Source of the DNA: Candidatus Martarchaeota archaeon
Lineage (GTDB): Archaea; Micrarchaeota; Micrarchaeia; Micrarchaeales; Micrarchaeaceae
NCBI GenBank assembly: GCA_023485545.1
Contig: JAMCZI010000028.1
Location: 1-64,000, forward strand
Reading direction: 5' to 3'
Length of the DNA stretch: 64,000 nucleotides
How positions within the stretch are numbered: the first letter of the stretch is position 1; the number at the start of each line of letters is the position of its first letter. Below, in pieces: positions 1-8,561 of this stretch. Made by a program: the position numbers and the translations under genes. The notes beneath the pieces were generated by a model. It did not search any database. It was not told the origin of the DNA and was given only the letters and a program-made list of their open reading frames with translations.

Positions 1-1
1 T

Positions 2-616
2 TTGCGCGGTGAGGGAGGGAAGGCCTTCTGTGCAGGCGCGGACGTTGCATATCTCTCATCCTTGTCTGGAGAGGCGATAGGCAATTTCGTAGACGCACTG
101 CGTGAAATCCTTGTGGACATAGAGGCGGCTGCCAAGCCGTTTATAGCCGCAATAGACGGGTTCTGTCTCGGCGGAGGGCTGGAGCTTGCGATGGCGTGCG
201 ACATACGTATTGCAGCTGAAGATTCAAAGTTTGCGCTGCCCGAGATCAAGCTTGGCATAATGCCAGGAGGTGGCGGCACGTACAGGCTGCCACAGATAGT
301 CGGCACAGGCAACGCGAAATACATGATACTTACCGGTTCGCAGATAGATTCTGCAGAAGCTCTGCGCATCGGCTTGGTGTCCAAGGTAACGGCGAAAGGA
401 AACCTGATGTCTGAAGCGATGGCCATCGCAGAATCGATTGCACAGAGCAGTCAAAATTCTATGATGGAGGCGAAGAAGGCGATATACCTGGCATCGCGCC
501 CAGACTATTCTGCCGAACGCGAAAGCTTCATAGCTTCGCTTTCGCATCCTGACGGGAAGGAAGGCACAAAAGCGTTTCTTGAAAAGCGCAAGCCCAAATT
601 TGAAAACGTGGTTTGA
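2..616 (+). CDS. Enoyl-CoA hydratase/isomerase (crotonase family), 5' truncated by window edge
   Basis: The reading frame is open at the window edge, so the N-terminus is missing. The visible 204 residues hold the crotonase core. The oxyanion-hole segment GGKAFCAGADV is followed by GGGLELAM and LPEIKLGIMPGGGGT, which carry the two glutamates that activate water in enoyl-CoA hydratases. The family adds water to trans-2-enoyl-CoA in fatty-acid beta-oxidation. The stop overlaps the thiolase ATG (TGATG), so the two genes are probably translationally coupled. Substrate chain length cannot be read from sequence. The family assignment is secure; hydratase rather than isomerase activity is inferred from the two glutamates and the neighbours. 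Confidence 0.9.
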   Translation: MRGEGGKAFCAGADVAYLSSLSGEAIGNFVDALREILVDIEAAAKPFIAAIDGFCLGGGLELAMACDIRIAAEDSKFALPEIKLGIMPGGGGTYRLPQIVGTGNAKYMILTGSQIDSAEALRIGLVSKVTAKGNLMSEAMAIAESIAQSSQNSMMEAKKAIYLASRPDYSAERESFIASLSHPDGKEGTKAFLEKRKPKFENVV

Positions 617-1839
617 TGGAGGATGTATACATAGTTGAAGCCGTCAGGAGCCCGATCGGCAAATTTCTCGGCTCGTTGTCTGTAATACCAGCACCTAAGC
701 TTGGGTCACAGGTCGTAAAGGGGCTTCTCTCCAAAACAGGCGTAGATGCGAAATCTATAGAAGAGGTCATAGTTGGAAATGTGCTATCCTCTGGTCTGGG
801 CCAGAATCCGGCCAAGCAGGTCGTGATGTATTCAGATATGCCTGCAACGATACCAGCTTATTCGGTCAACATGGTGTGCGCGTCAAGCCTTAAGGCAGTG
901 TCACTCGCCGCAGAGGCGATAGCTGCTGGTAACGCAGATACCGTGATGGCAGGAGGCATCGAGAGCATGAGCAATGCTCCATTCTCTGTGAACGGCACCA
1001 GGCACATACACAAAATGGGGAGCATAAGCCTAGAGTCGTTCTTTCAGGCGGCAAATGAGGCAAAAGCTGATCTCTCCTCGTTCGAATTCACCGATGAGAT
1101 GATAAACGCCGGGCTGTGGGACTGCTACAGCGACCTGCATATGGGCTCGCTTGCTGAATATCTGGCCAATGACTACAAGGTAACTAGGGAGGAGGAGGAT
1201 GCGTTTGCACTCGAAAGCCACAGAAGGGCTGCGCAAGCAGAGGACAACGGAAAGTTTGCCGACGAGACCATCCCAATAGAAACTCCAGGCGGCACAGTTA
1301 CGAAGAACGAGGGCATACGCCGCGATACATCAATGGAGAAACTCTCGGAGCTCAAGCCCGTATTCGAGAAGGATGGGATAGTCACCGCCGGAAACTCTTC
1401 GCAGCTCAGCGACGGAGCGTCGTTCGTGCTCCTCGCGTCAGGAAAGAAGCTCAAGGAGTTAGGGTTGAAGCCACTCGCAAAGGTGGAAGCGTACTCAACT
1501 TCGGGGATAGACCCCAAGATGTACGGAATGGCTCCGGTTTCTGCTGTGGAGAAAATAACAAGAAAAACCGGAATCAAGCTTTCAGATATTGACCTAATAG
1601 AACTGAATGAGGCTTTCTGCGTGCAGGCACTTAGCGTCGTGAAAGCAATGGGTATTGACCGCAACAAGCTCAATGTCAACGGCGGCGCAACCGCATTGGG
1701 CCATCCTATAGGTGCAACAGGGGCAAGGATACTGACAACGCTTGTCCACGCGCTGAAGGACAGAAAGAAGGAGCTAGGGCTGGCAACGTTATGCCATGGC
1801 GGTGGAGGTGCCGCAGCAATGCTTGTAAGGAGGGTTTGA
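616..1839 (+). CDS. Acetyl-CoA C-acyltransferase (thiolase)
   Basis: A full-length thiolase of 407 residues. The nucleophilic cysteine lies in NMVCASSLKA (about residue 88). The other active-site motifs are NEAF, GGATALGHPIGATG with the catalytic histidine, and a C-terminal CHGGGG loop. Known members cleave 3-ketoacyl-CoA with CoA or condense two acetyl-CoA. I chose the ATG at 616 because it overlaps the preceding stop; a TTG one codon upstream is also possible. The stop overlaps the next gene's ATG in the same TGATG arrangement, so the three genes form a tight operon. Degradative versus biosynthetic use is not settled by sequence, but the partners favour beta-oxidation. Confidence 0.93.
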   Translation: MEDVYIVEAVRSPIGKFLGSLSVIPAPKLGSQVVKGLLSKTGVDAKSIEEVIVGNVLSSGLGQNPAKQVVMYSDMPATIPAYSVNMVCASSLKAVSLAAEAIAAGNADTVMAGGIESMSNAPFSVNGTRHIHKMGSISLESFFQAANEAKADLSSFEFTDEMINAGLWDCYSDLHMGSLAEYLANDYKVTREEEDAFALESHRRAAQAEDNGKFADETIPIETPGGTVTKNEGIRRDTSMEKLSELKPVFEKDGIVTAGNSSQLSDGASFVLLASGKKLKELGLKPLAKVEAYSTSGIDPKMYGMAPVSAVEKITRKTGIKLSDIDLIELNEAFCVQALSVVKAMGIDRNKLNVNGGATALGHPIGATGARILTTLVHALKDRKKELGLATLCHGGGGAAAMLVRRV

Positions 1840-2690
1840 TGGCAAAGATAACTGTGATAGGCACCGGAACGATGGGCAGCGGTATAGCGCAGGCAGTGCT
1901 CTCTGCGGGCCATGAGGTAACCCTGATAGCGCACAGCCAGAAGAGCGTTCAGGATGCGGCTTCGCGTGTCGGTGCTGGTTTCGACAAGGCGGTGTCGGCC
2001 AAGGCAATAACGCAAGAGCAGAAATCTGCAATGCTGTCCAGGCTGTCTGTATCTGCGGATATTGCATCAGCATACGGATCAGATTTCATAATAGAAGCAG
2101 TATCAGAGAATTTCGATACGAAGGAAGGGGTCCTGAAATCGGCTGAGAAATACTTGGGCAGCGGGATACTTGCAACCAACACATCATCGATACCAATAAC
2201 GCAGCTTGCGGCCGGGCTGTCACGCAAAGATGTTTTCATAGGGATACACTTCTTCAATCCAGTTCCTGTGATGAAGGTAGTTGAGCTCATCAACGGAGAA
2301 GCCACCTCGCCAGGCACGATATCCAGATCCTTTGAATTCGTCAGCAAACTCGGCAAGACTCCTGTGGTGGTGAAAGACTCACCTGGATTCATAGCGAACA
2401 GGCTGCTGATGTTGTTCATAAATGAGGCTGCGCGCGCTCTGGATCATGGTGTTGCTACAAAGGAGGGCATAGATACGATAGCAAAACTAGGGCTGCATCA
2501 TCCGATGGGCCCGTTCGAGCTTGCCGACTTCATAGGAATAGATGTCTGCAACGACATAATGCTTGAGATATTCAGGCGCACAAATGACAAGGGCTTCGAG
2601 CCGGCGGAGTCGATCAAAAAGCTGGTCAAGGAAGGAAGCCTTGGCAGGAAGTCGGGAAAGGGATTTTACGATTACGCTGCAAGGGTGTGA
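1839..2690 (+). CDS. 3-hydroxyacyl-CoA (3-hydroxybutyryl-CoA) dehydrogenase
   Basis: A 283-residue NAD(P)-dependent dehydrogenase of the HAD/HBD family at its usual length. The N-terminal Rossmann motif is GTGTMGSGIA. The catalytic histidine lies in GIHFFNPVPVM, followed by KDSPGFIANRLL and the C-terminal dimerisation segment GPFELADFIGID. The ATG at 1839 overlaps the thiolase stop and is preceded by AAGGAGGG; the reading frame is open further upstream but that part reads through the thiolase. The enzyme oxidises 3-hydroxyacyl-CoA to 3-ketoacyl-CoA, the step between the two upstream genes. No acyl-CoA dehydrogenase or acyl-CoA synthetase is visible here. Confidence 0.93.
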   Translation: MAKITVIGTGTMGSGIAQAVLSAGHEVTLIAHSQKSVQDAASRVGAGFDKAVSAKAITQEQKSAMLSRLSVSADIASAYGSDFIIEAVSENFDTKEGVLKSAEKYLGSGILATNTSSIPITQLAAGLSRKDVFIGIHFFNPVPVMKVVELINGEATSPGTISRSFEFVSKLGKTPVVVKDSPGFIANRLLMLFINEAARALDHGVATKEGIDTIAKLGLHHPMGPFELADFIGIDVCNDIMLEIFRRTNDKGFEPAESIKKLVKEGSLGRKSGKGFYDYAARV

Positions 2691-2715
2691 GATACTGGCA
2701 GTGGATATGCCACAC

Positions 2716-2726
2716 ATATAAATTTA
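2716..2726 (+). promoter_or_regulatory. TATA box for tRNA-Lys
   Basis: ATATAAATTTA is centred about 36 bases before the tRNA. That fits archaeal initiation about 26 bases downstream of the TATA centre and a short 5' leader removed by RNase P. Confidence 0.6.
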
Positions 2727-2755
2727 TTTTCCCATCTATAATAAGCGCGTCCTTT

Positions 2756-2833
2756 GGGTCCATAACTCAGTTTGGCTAGAGTGGCTGGCTTTTAACCAGT
2801 AGGTCGGGGGTTCAAATCCCCCTGGGCCCGCCA
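2756..2833 (+). tRNA. tRNA-Lys (anticodon UUU), CCA encoded
   Basis: A complete cloverleaf. The acceptor stem is GGGUCCA paired with UGGGCCC (one U-G pair), the discriminator is G, and CCA is encoded in the DNA. The T arm is GGGGG-UUCAAAU-CCCCC. The anticodon stem GCUGG/CCAGU encloses the loop CUUUUAA, giving anticodon UUU for lysine. No intron is seen. The 3' end lies two bases from the stop of the convergent YbjQ-like gene. Confidence 0.96.
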
Positions 2834-2835
2834 GA

Positions 2836-3243
2836 TCATACCTGGGTTTCCGATGAGCTGCCCTTTAGCTGCATTACAACCGTTGGGTCATTCTGGCTGT
2901 TGCTCTCCCCTCCAACATATTTCACTGCAGTGCCTACCGCGGTGACTTCCATCCATTCGCCGTTGTGCATATAATCTATCTTGAGCTTTACGCCGATTAT
3001 GCCATCAGCCCCAAGCTTGTTTGCCTCGTCAGTCATCCTTCCGAGAGCCATCATCCTCGCGTTGTACAACAGCTCGGTTATCTGTCCAAGCTCTCCCTTG
3101 GTCATGCCCTTGAGCCCTGTAGCAAGGCCGCCTATCACTCCCATGCTGTAGACCGAGTTGCCCACAACCAGTGCAACGGGTTCATAGCCTCTGCTCTTGA
3201 GAAGCCAGAAGTCGCTTGTCGAAAGATCGCTTGTAAAAGCCAT
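2836..3243 (-). CDS. YbjQ/UPF0145-family protein
   Basis: A 135-residue protein resembling the YbjQ (UPF0145) family, a small oligomeric fold once proposed to bind heavy metals and without an established function. Typical parts are the central YSMG-x-IGGL-A-G-GL-GM stretch, the helix with ELLYNARMMALGRM-ANKLGADGIIGV, and a C-terminal strand ending in VTAVGTAV. The start is supported by a GGTG motif five bases before the ATG. It lies 12 bases downstream of the PH-domain gene and probably ends the minus-strand operon. Confidence 0.8.
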   Translation of the reverse strand: MAFTSDLSTSDFWLLKSRGYEPVALVVGNSVYSMGVIGGLATGLKGMTKGELGQITELLYNARMMALGRMTDEANKLGADGIIGVKLKIDYMHNGEWMEVTAVGTAVKYVGGESNSQNDPTVVMQLKGSSSETQV

Positions 3244-3255
3244 TACATCACCTAA

Positions 3256-3861
3256 TCATTTTTTCTGCATCTGGGATTTGCTTATGGAGGTCCTCCTAAG
3301 CTCTACGAGCCCCTGCAGAAGCAGCTCCATGTTGCTTGATTCGGAGGATTCCACAAACTGTATTATGTCCTTGCCTGTCTTGCCTACCGGACTCGCGTTC
3401 GCGTCTAGGAAGCCCGACTTCCAGTCCCTGTTTACCTTCATGTGGCAGAGGCCTGTCATTCTGTCTAGGAAGTTTGTCGCTGGCTCTATATATGACACGC
3501 TCTCCAGTGGTATGAAGTTCAGCTGGTTTGAAATGACGCCACCAGATTCAATTATGCGCTGAGTCGTTATCCAGTACAGTTTCCGCGGATAGGAAATCAT
3601 TGATATCGCCATGTAAGCGAGGAGTATTACCGAACTTATGTACAGCGCCGCCGCCCCTCCTTTGTTTACCTTGTACTCCAGTAAGAATACCGCGATAAGA
3701 ACAACGTATATTACAAGAAATAGCACAACCCCTTTAACTGCTTGTCTGAACAGGTATTTGCTCATGTTCGGCCTTATCTCCTTCTTGATGACCTCGCCAT
3801 CCCGAAGCTCCAGCGGTATGCTATGCTCCTTCTTTACGAATTTATCATCTAAATCAGCCAT
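3256..3861 (-). CDS. Membrane protein with bacterial PH-type (bPH2) domain
   Basis: About 201 residues. A charged N-terminus is followed by two membrane segments (around VVLFLVIYVVLIAVFLLEY and AALYISSVILLAYMAISMI). The C-terminal half begins with RKLYWITTQRIIESGG, the usual opening of the bPH2/YdbT-type PH domain. Residues such as IPLESVSYIEP fit its later strands. I prefer the ATG at 3861 (MADLDDKF) over the first possible start at 3900, because the extra 13 residues are unlike family N-termini and GGTATC precedes 3861. Such proteins sit in the membrane; the ligand is unknown. Confidence 0.65.
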   Translation of the reverse strand: MADLDDKFVKKEHSIPLELRDGEVIKKEIRPNMSKYLFRQAVKGVVLFLVIYVVLIAVFLLEYKVNKGGAAALYISSVILLAYMAISMISYPRKLYWITTQRIIESGGVISNQLNFIPLESVSYIEPATNFLDRMTGLCHMKVNRDWKSGFLDANASPVGKTGKDIIQFVESSESSNMELLLQGLVELRRTSISKSQMQKK

Positions 3862-3909
3862 GATACCAATTCTATTTTCTACGCAAAGCAATTTAAACAA
3901 GTGTTAATT

Positions 3910-4668
3910 TCAGTCCGACCATGCCTTGTAAGCGTCGAGCAGTCTCCTTGTATCTTTTGTGCGCAGCATGTTACGCGATATGCTATCCATGAACTCACCC
4001 TTTGTAATCCCCTTGAGGCATACCAATATTACATTGTCAGATGTCCTGCTGGTGTGCACAATTCCGACCGTGAATAGCGATCTAAGCTTTACAATGTAGT
4101 CTTCCATCTCCCTTGCCCTTCCTACGGATTGCGCAAAGTTCACTGCAAGCACGCCTCTAGCCCGCAAACTTCTGTACACGTCTGAGACAAAGCCGCTTCC
4201 CATGAAAACTGGAGGTATCTCAAGATTCCTATACGCGTCCAAAAGAACGATGTCGTACTCTTCCTTCTTGCGCTTTATAAACTCTGCGCCATCTGCATTG
4301 AATACGCCCGAATTGCTCTTCGGGAAAAACTTCCTCCAAAGGTCTATGACCTTCTGATCTATTTCAACCGTGCTAACCTCAGCATTTTTGCCAAGCAACC
4401 TATGGAGCTGGTACTGCACTGTGCCGCCTCCCAGACCTATCACAAGTATCCTAGGCCTTTCGAATGCGTAAGCTGCGGGGAGAAAATAATCCCAATACGA
4501 TCCGGTATAAACATTGTCCCTCCTGAACCTGGAGTATACTATGCCATTGTAGCGGAGTTCCTTGGTCCTGTAATCTCCGCTTTCGACAACCGTTATGTTG
4601 TCGCCTCCGGAATCCACTGATGAAAGCATCCTGCCCCGTGAAAAAAATCCAGCGAATTTCCTGAGCAT
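3910..4668 (-). CDS. Spermidine-synthase-like (SpeE-fold) methyltransferase-family protein
   Basis: A 252-residue Rossmann-fold protein of the spermidine synthase superfamily. The nucleotide-binding loop is VIGLGGGTVQYQLHR, the acidic residue ending strand 2 is in STVEIDQKVI, and YDIVLLDAYR follows. True aminopropyltransferases usually carry a D-(S/A)-(T/S)-D-P-x-GP type catalytic segment. Here the equivalent position reads LLDAYRNLEIPP, so genuine polyamine synthesis is doubtful. Many archaea carry such SpeE-like proteins with unknown substrates. It lies 10 bases after the aldolase gene in the same orientation. Confidence 0.7.
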   Translation of the reverse strand: MLRKFAGFFSRGRMLSSVDSGGDNITVVESGDYRTKELRYNGIVYSRFRRDNVYTGSYWDYFLPAAYAFERPRILVIGLGGGTVQYQLHRLLGKNAEVSTVEIDQKVIDLWRKFFPKSNSGVFNADGAEFIKRKKEEYDIVLLDAYRNLEIPPVFMGSGFVSDVYRSLRARGVLAVNFAQSVGRAREMEDYIVKLRSLFTVGIVHTSRTSDNVILVCLKGITKGEFMDSISRNMLRTKDTRRLLDAYKAWSD

Positions 4669-4678
4669 GTGCGTCCCT

Positions 4679-5560
4679 TCAAGCTTTCAACGCTTTCCTG
4701 TATGCACTGTACAATTCCGCCTTTTTAGCTTTTGTGATGTCGCGTATAGGGAAATGTAGGTAAGTGGATTCCGACCCTAAAACCAGCTTAGATGCGAGGT
4801 ACGCAGGTCCCACCGGGAATGGCACCATAGAAGCCGCGTTCTTTAGCGCTGTAAGCTTTTTCTGCAGAGTCCTTGCCTGCCCAATTTTTCCTGCGGCAAA
4901 GGCTTCGTAAACTTTCACTGCAATATCCGAAAAATTTGTTGTCCCGCATATGCCTCCTGCAGCTCCGTACTCCAGCGACGAAAGCAGGAAGTTGTCCTGT
5001 CCCTGGAACACCGCAAATCCCTTAGGCATTCCATCAAGGAAGGCCATTATGTTGTTGAAAATTCCGCTGCTCTCCTTTATTCCTACCAAGTTAGAGTGCT
5101 GTGCTGCAAGCTTCTTCACAGTTTCAACGGATATCGCGTTGCCCGAGAACTGCGGTATATTGTAAAGCAGCACATCTGAATCGAGCTTTCCAATCAACCT
5201 GTCGAAATATGCATACAGCGAATCCTGCTCCATCGGTATGTAGTAAGGTGTGTTCAGGACCACTGCATCCGGCCCTATTCCTACAACCATCCTGCCCATC
5301 TCAAGCGTCTCTTCATAGTTGTTTCTGCTGATGTCAGCGAAAAATGTGTGTCTTGCGTCAACCACCTCTCTAGCTGATTCTAGGAACTTGAAGTGCTCTT
5401 CTGCAGAGAGGATGGGAAATGATCCGTTTGAGCCAGCTCCAAATATCCCTGCCGCACCTTTTGATATGATGTGCTTGATGAGTTTCCTTGAAGCCTCAAG
5501 GTCAACCTTCGTATCCCTGCATGGGGTTATCATTGGGCACAGTATCCCCTTTGCCTCCAT
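4679..5560 (-). CDS. DHDPS/NAL-family aldolase, probable 2-keto-3-deoxygluconate aldolase
   Basis: A 293-residue TIM-barrel class I aldolase of the dihydrodipicolinate synthase/N-acetylneuraminate lyase family. The Schiff-base lysine is in VGIKESSG and the active-site tyrosine in LLYNIPQ. GAGSNGSFP is the substrate-loop motif that reads GxTGE in DHDPS. The gene follows a GH15 glucosidase (4-base gap) and a glucose dehydrogenase, so 2-keto-3-deoxygluconate cleavage to pyruvate and glyceraldehyde is the likeliest role, as in Sulfolobus and Thermoplasma relatives. DHDPS activity is less likely because no lysine-pathway gene is near. The family is certain; the substrate is inferred from context. 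Confidence 0.8.
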   Translation of the reverse strand: MEAKGILCPMITPCRDTKVDLEASRKLIKHIISKGAAGIFGAGSNGSFPILSAEEHFKFLESAREVVDARHTFFADISRNNYEETLEMGRMVVGIGPDAVVLNTPYYIPMEQDSLYAYFDRLIGKLDSDVLLYNIPQFSGNAISVETVKKLAAQHSNLVGIKESSGIFNNIMAFLDGMPKGFAVFQGQDNFLLSSLEYGAAGGICGTTNFSDIAVKVYEAFAAGKIGQARTLQKKLTALKNAASMVPFPVGPAYLASKLVLGSESTYLHFPIRDITKAKKAELYSAYRKALKA

Positions 5561-5564
5561 AATC

Positions 5565-7391
5565 TCACATTTTCCTTTTTCTTAATACATATTTATTATA
5601 CTTGAGCAGCGCTGACACAAAGCTCAGATGGCTCAAGGCCTGTGGGTAATTTCCTAGATAACGGTGGCTCCCAAACTCAATCTCCTCCGGCAATATGCCC
5701 ACGCCATTGGTGTAATTCATTATCCTTTTCAGGCCCTCTTCCGCGCGCCTGTAATCGCCCATCAGTATCAGGTCCTCAATATACCAGAACGAAAGAAGGA
5801 GGAAGCCGTTGTCCTCTCCCATTCCGTCGTCTTCGTCGTACCTCTTGAAGAGGAAATCCTCCTTCATGAGCCTCTTCTCGACTTCCCTGAGCGTATTTAC
5901 GAATCTTCTAGATTTTGGGTTGGCATAGCCTATGAGCGGCAGCCTAAGTAGTGCCCCGTCGACACCTTTGCCGCCATAATACTGGACATAATAGTCGCCG
6001 TTTTCCGATACTCCTTTCTTTTCTATCTCTGCCCGCACCGCTGCAGCCTCGGTACGTATACTTTCACGGAATACTTTCTCTATGCCAAGGTTCTGCGCTA
6101 TCTGCGCGGCATCCAAGAGGGCCTTCCAGGTTAACGCCTTGGAATACACGTAGTCGCGCTGCTGCGCCCTTATCTCCCATATCGAGTTGTCAGGCATGTG
6201 CCACAGCTTGACTATCTTTTCAACCAGGTCCCTTATTATCGTCCACATATGCATGTTTACTATGCCGTCGTTGTCCATGAATATGCGAACTGCATCTATC
6301 AGCGCAGCATACTGGTCTAGTTGGAACTGAGACGCCGCAGCATTGCCTAGCCTTACTGGCGCGGAATGCATATATCCTTCCAGCGATTCCTGTATCTCAG
6401 TTCCCATCCTCTTTCTGCTAACAGGGTATATCGTATCAACCTTTCCCTCCCTCTCTATCCTGTCAATTACCGAATACAAAAATCTTGAAGCCTCATTCTT
6501 GAAGCCAAGCAACAGCATAGTGTCTATCACGTAGGCGGTGTCCCTTATCCAAGTATACCTATAATCCCAGTTTCTTGTCCCGCCTATGCTCTCAGGTAAT
6601 GATGTCGTCGGCGCGGCAACCATGAACCCTGTGGGAGAGAAGAACAGGCCTTTCAGAGCCAGAGCGGATCTTGTAATACTGTCCCTTCTGTAGCCATTGT
6701 ACCTCATGTTGCTGAGCCACCTGTGCCAATAATCCTTAGTCTGCTGCAGCCTTTTCATGGTTTGGAAACCGTCTGCTGCGAAAGGTTTGCTAACGCCGAA
6801 AGCAGCTACTATGTTCCTTCTCTCCCCCTTCTTCATTGCAAGAGCGCCAGAGAAGCCGCTGCCTTTCCGCACAAGCCTTGCATCTGTCGAAAGAAACTCG
6901 TGCCTTTCCCCGTCCGATACAACATACCCATATCTCTTATCTGCAGTGGCCGCGCTTGCGCTGTCACCGAACGGGAAAAAGTCCAAGGATACTGTAGCAT
7001 CAGAAAAAGCCTTTACTATCCTGTGTATCTCCGAAAAATATATGTTAGGCTCAGAGACGGTCGGAAGGAAATCTGTTATAGACAGCTCCTTCCTGCCATT
7101 CCTATAAAATGACGTTTCGAGGATGTTGGTCTCTCCAACGTATTTCTGTGAAGCTTCGACTCCCTTGCCCTTTAGCATTATCCTGAAGAAACCACCCTTC
7201 TTTTTGTCAAGGAGCGAGAAGAACACTGGATCAGAATCGACGTTTGGAAAGCATCCCCAATCGATGCTTCCGGTCTTTCCAACGAGCGCGGTCGTCCTAT
7301 TGCTGAATATCGGTGCGTAGTCCTCTATAGGGAGATAATCCTCTTTGAGAATTTCGTCAAGTGGCGCCCTCTGCTTCTTCGGAATTACCAC
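5565..7391 (-). CDS. GH15 glucoamylase/trehalase-family glucosidase
   Basis: A 608-residue archaeal-type GH15 enzyme. The N-terminal beta domain contains LVGKTGSIDWGCFP. The (alpha/alpha)6 barrel contains RNWDYRYTWIRDTAYVID, NSIWEIR with the putative general acid glutamate, and EEIEFGSHRYLGNYPQALSH with the putative base. No signal peptide is seen, so it should act in the cytoplasm. Thermoplasma members of this clade include both glucoamylases and trehalases, so the substrate could be maltodextrin, glycogen or trehalose. The start is GTG, overlapping the glucose dehydrogenase stop by seven bases. The product, glucose, is the substrate of the upstream gene. Confidence 0.88.
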   Translation of the reverse strand: MVIPKKQRAPLDEILKEDYLPIEDYAPIFSNRTTALVGKTGSIDWGCFPNVDSDPVFFSLLDKKKGGFFRIMLKGKGVEASQKYVGETNILETSFYRNGRKELSITDFLPTVSEPNIYFSEIHRIVKAFSDATVSLDFFPFGDSASAATADKRYGYVVSDGERHEFLSTDARLVRKGSGFSGALAMKKGERRNIVAAFGVSKPFAADGFQTMKRLQQTKDYWHRWLSNMRYNGYRRDSITRSALALKGLFFSPTGFMVAAPTTSLPESIGGTRNWDYRYTWIRDTAYVIDTMLLLGFKNEASRFLYSVIDRIEREGKVDTIYPVSRKRMGTEIQESLEGYMHSAPVRLGNAAASQFQLDQYAALIDAVRIFMDNDGIVNMHMWTIIRDLVEKIVKLWHMPDNSIWEIRAQQRDYVYSKALTWKALLDAAQIAQNLGIEKVFRESIRTEAAAVRAEIEKKGVSENGDYYVQYYGGKGVDGALLRLPLIGYANPKSRRFVNTLREVEKRLMKEDFLFKRYDEDDGMGEDNGFLLLSFWYIEDLILMGDYRRAEEGLKRIMNYTNGVGILPEEIEFGSHRYLGNYPQALSHLSFVSALLKYNKYVLRKRKM

Positions 7392-8443
7392 TTTATCACG
7401 CTCTTGACTTCGCCTTGCTGCTTCGCTGATAGCACCTCTATGCTGCTCGGTGAAAAAATCCCAGTCACGAGCTTCCCGAGCCCGTACTTCGCCCCGTTCT
7501 CCGATATGAAGTCGACAGCCTGCTCGTAGTGCTCCCTTGCTCCATCCTCGCAGCCTATAACTGTGAGATTCTTGTCAACCAAGCTGAGAATCGTATCGCC
7601 AAGCAGTTTGCCTTCCATCCCGGCGCCACCAGTTCCAAAGAGCACTATAATCCCTGTATGCCCTATGTTTCCTACCGCGTCAAGCAGGATGCTCGGCGCT
7701 CCAGCAGCGTCAACCACCATATCCATTGGCACCCTTTTCTTCCCAGAAGCCCAATCTTTCGAAGAGCTGTTGAAGAACTCTGCGCCTATCCTCTCTGCCA
7801 ACCCCTGCTGTATCTCGGGAAGGCCATGCCTATTTACTAGCATTACCCTCATTCCAATGGAGCTCAGGACTGAACCTATCAGAAGCCCCTCAGTCCCAGT
7901 GCCGAATACCCATGCGCCCCTGCCTTTTACTGAGTCCCACAGCCCCCTGCCTATTACTCCGAAGATCGATTCTCTTATCTTCATAACATTCTTCATCGGC
8001 TCGGTGAGAACCTTTTCAATCCCCACCTCTTCAGATCCTGCCTTAACTAAAAACCTCTCCTCCTCATAGAATGATTCCCTCATGAAGCCGTCCTTGCCGC
8101 GTATTCCTGCCTCGGTAAAATCTCCATCTGTGCAATAGTCTTGCCTTCCTGCCAAGCAGTTGGCGCAGCTACCTGGCCGCCTTACCATCGGTACTACTAT
8201 GTCGCCTTCTGAGAACGATGAATTCCCGGGATCCACGACTTTTCCAAGCGCCTCGTGCCCAAGCACCAGCCTGCCGTCCCGCTCCGCCCTCGTTATGCCG
8301 AGTTTGCCAGCTACTATCTCCCTGTCTGTACCGCATACTCCAGTATAAAGGGTCTTTACAAGCACCCTTCCATTCCCACTTTCTTCCTCTATATCCTCAA
8401 ACGACGCTCCGGCAAGTCCCGGTTTCACCACTATGCCTTTCAC
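7385..8443 (-). CDS. Glucose 1-dehydrogenase-like zinc-dependent MDR dehydrogenase
   Basis: A medium-chain dehydrogenase of about 352 residues, closest in pattern to Thermoplasma/Sulfolobus glucose dehydrogenases. The catalytic zinc region is GVCGTDREIV with LVLGHEALG. The structural zinc lobe contains CANCLAGRQDYC. DGFMRESF is typical of the glucose dehydrogenases, and VFGTGTEGLLIG is the Rossmann loop. I place the start at GTG 8443: it follows GGTG by five bases and gives MKGIVVKPG, matching family N-termini, whereas a TTG at 8455 lacks a ribosome site. It oxidises glucose (or galactose) to the gluconolactone and heads the sugar operon. Cofactor choice is not decided here. Confidence 0.87.
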   Translation of the reverse strand: MKGIVVKPGLAGASFEDIEEESGNGRVLVKTLYTGVCGTDREIVAGKLGITRAERDGRLVLGHEALGKVVDPGNSSFSEGDIVVPMVRRPGSCANCLAGRQDYCTDGDFTEAGIRGKDGFMRESFYEEERFLVKAGSEEVGIEKVLTEPMKNVMKIRESIFGVIGRGLWDSVKGRGAWVFGTGTEGLLIGSVLSSIGMRVMLVNRHGLPEIQQGLAERIGAEFFNSSSKDWASGKKRVPMDMVVDAAGAPSILLDAVGNIGHTGIIVLFGTGGAGMEGKLLGDTILSLVDKNLTVIGCEDGAREHYEQAVDFISENGAKYGLGKLVTGIFSPSSIEVLSAKQQGEVKSVIKW

Positions 8444-8513
8444 GATACCACCCAAACACTAATCAAATATGCAGATATACAATTCAAGTAGCTCCACAAA
8501 TAAATAATATCCG

Positions 8514-8520
8514 TATAAAT
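8514..8520 (+). promoter_or_regulatory. TATA box for presenilin-like gene
   Basis: TATAAAT lies in the 118-base divergent gap between the glucose dehydrogenase and the presenilin-like gene. Initiation about 26 bases downstream falls near 8543. This places the GTG at 8541 before the transcript and supports the TTG at 8562. Confidence 0.5.
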
Positions 8521-8561
8521 AAGAGTATACAAGAATAAAAGTGCGGCGTGGTGGTGTTAGC

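Noticed and set aside
1173-2015. Long open frame antisense to the thiolase and dehydrogenase genes
   Set aside because: Both genes on the plus strand have complete active-site motifs; the antisense product is low-complexity and unlike any family.
3910-4668. Assignment as a true spermidine synthase
   Set aside because: The catalytic segment reads LLDAYRNLEIPP instead of the usual acidic aminopropyltransferase motif.
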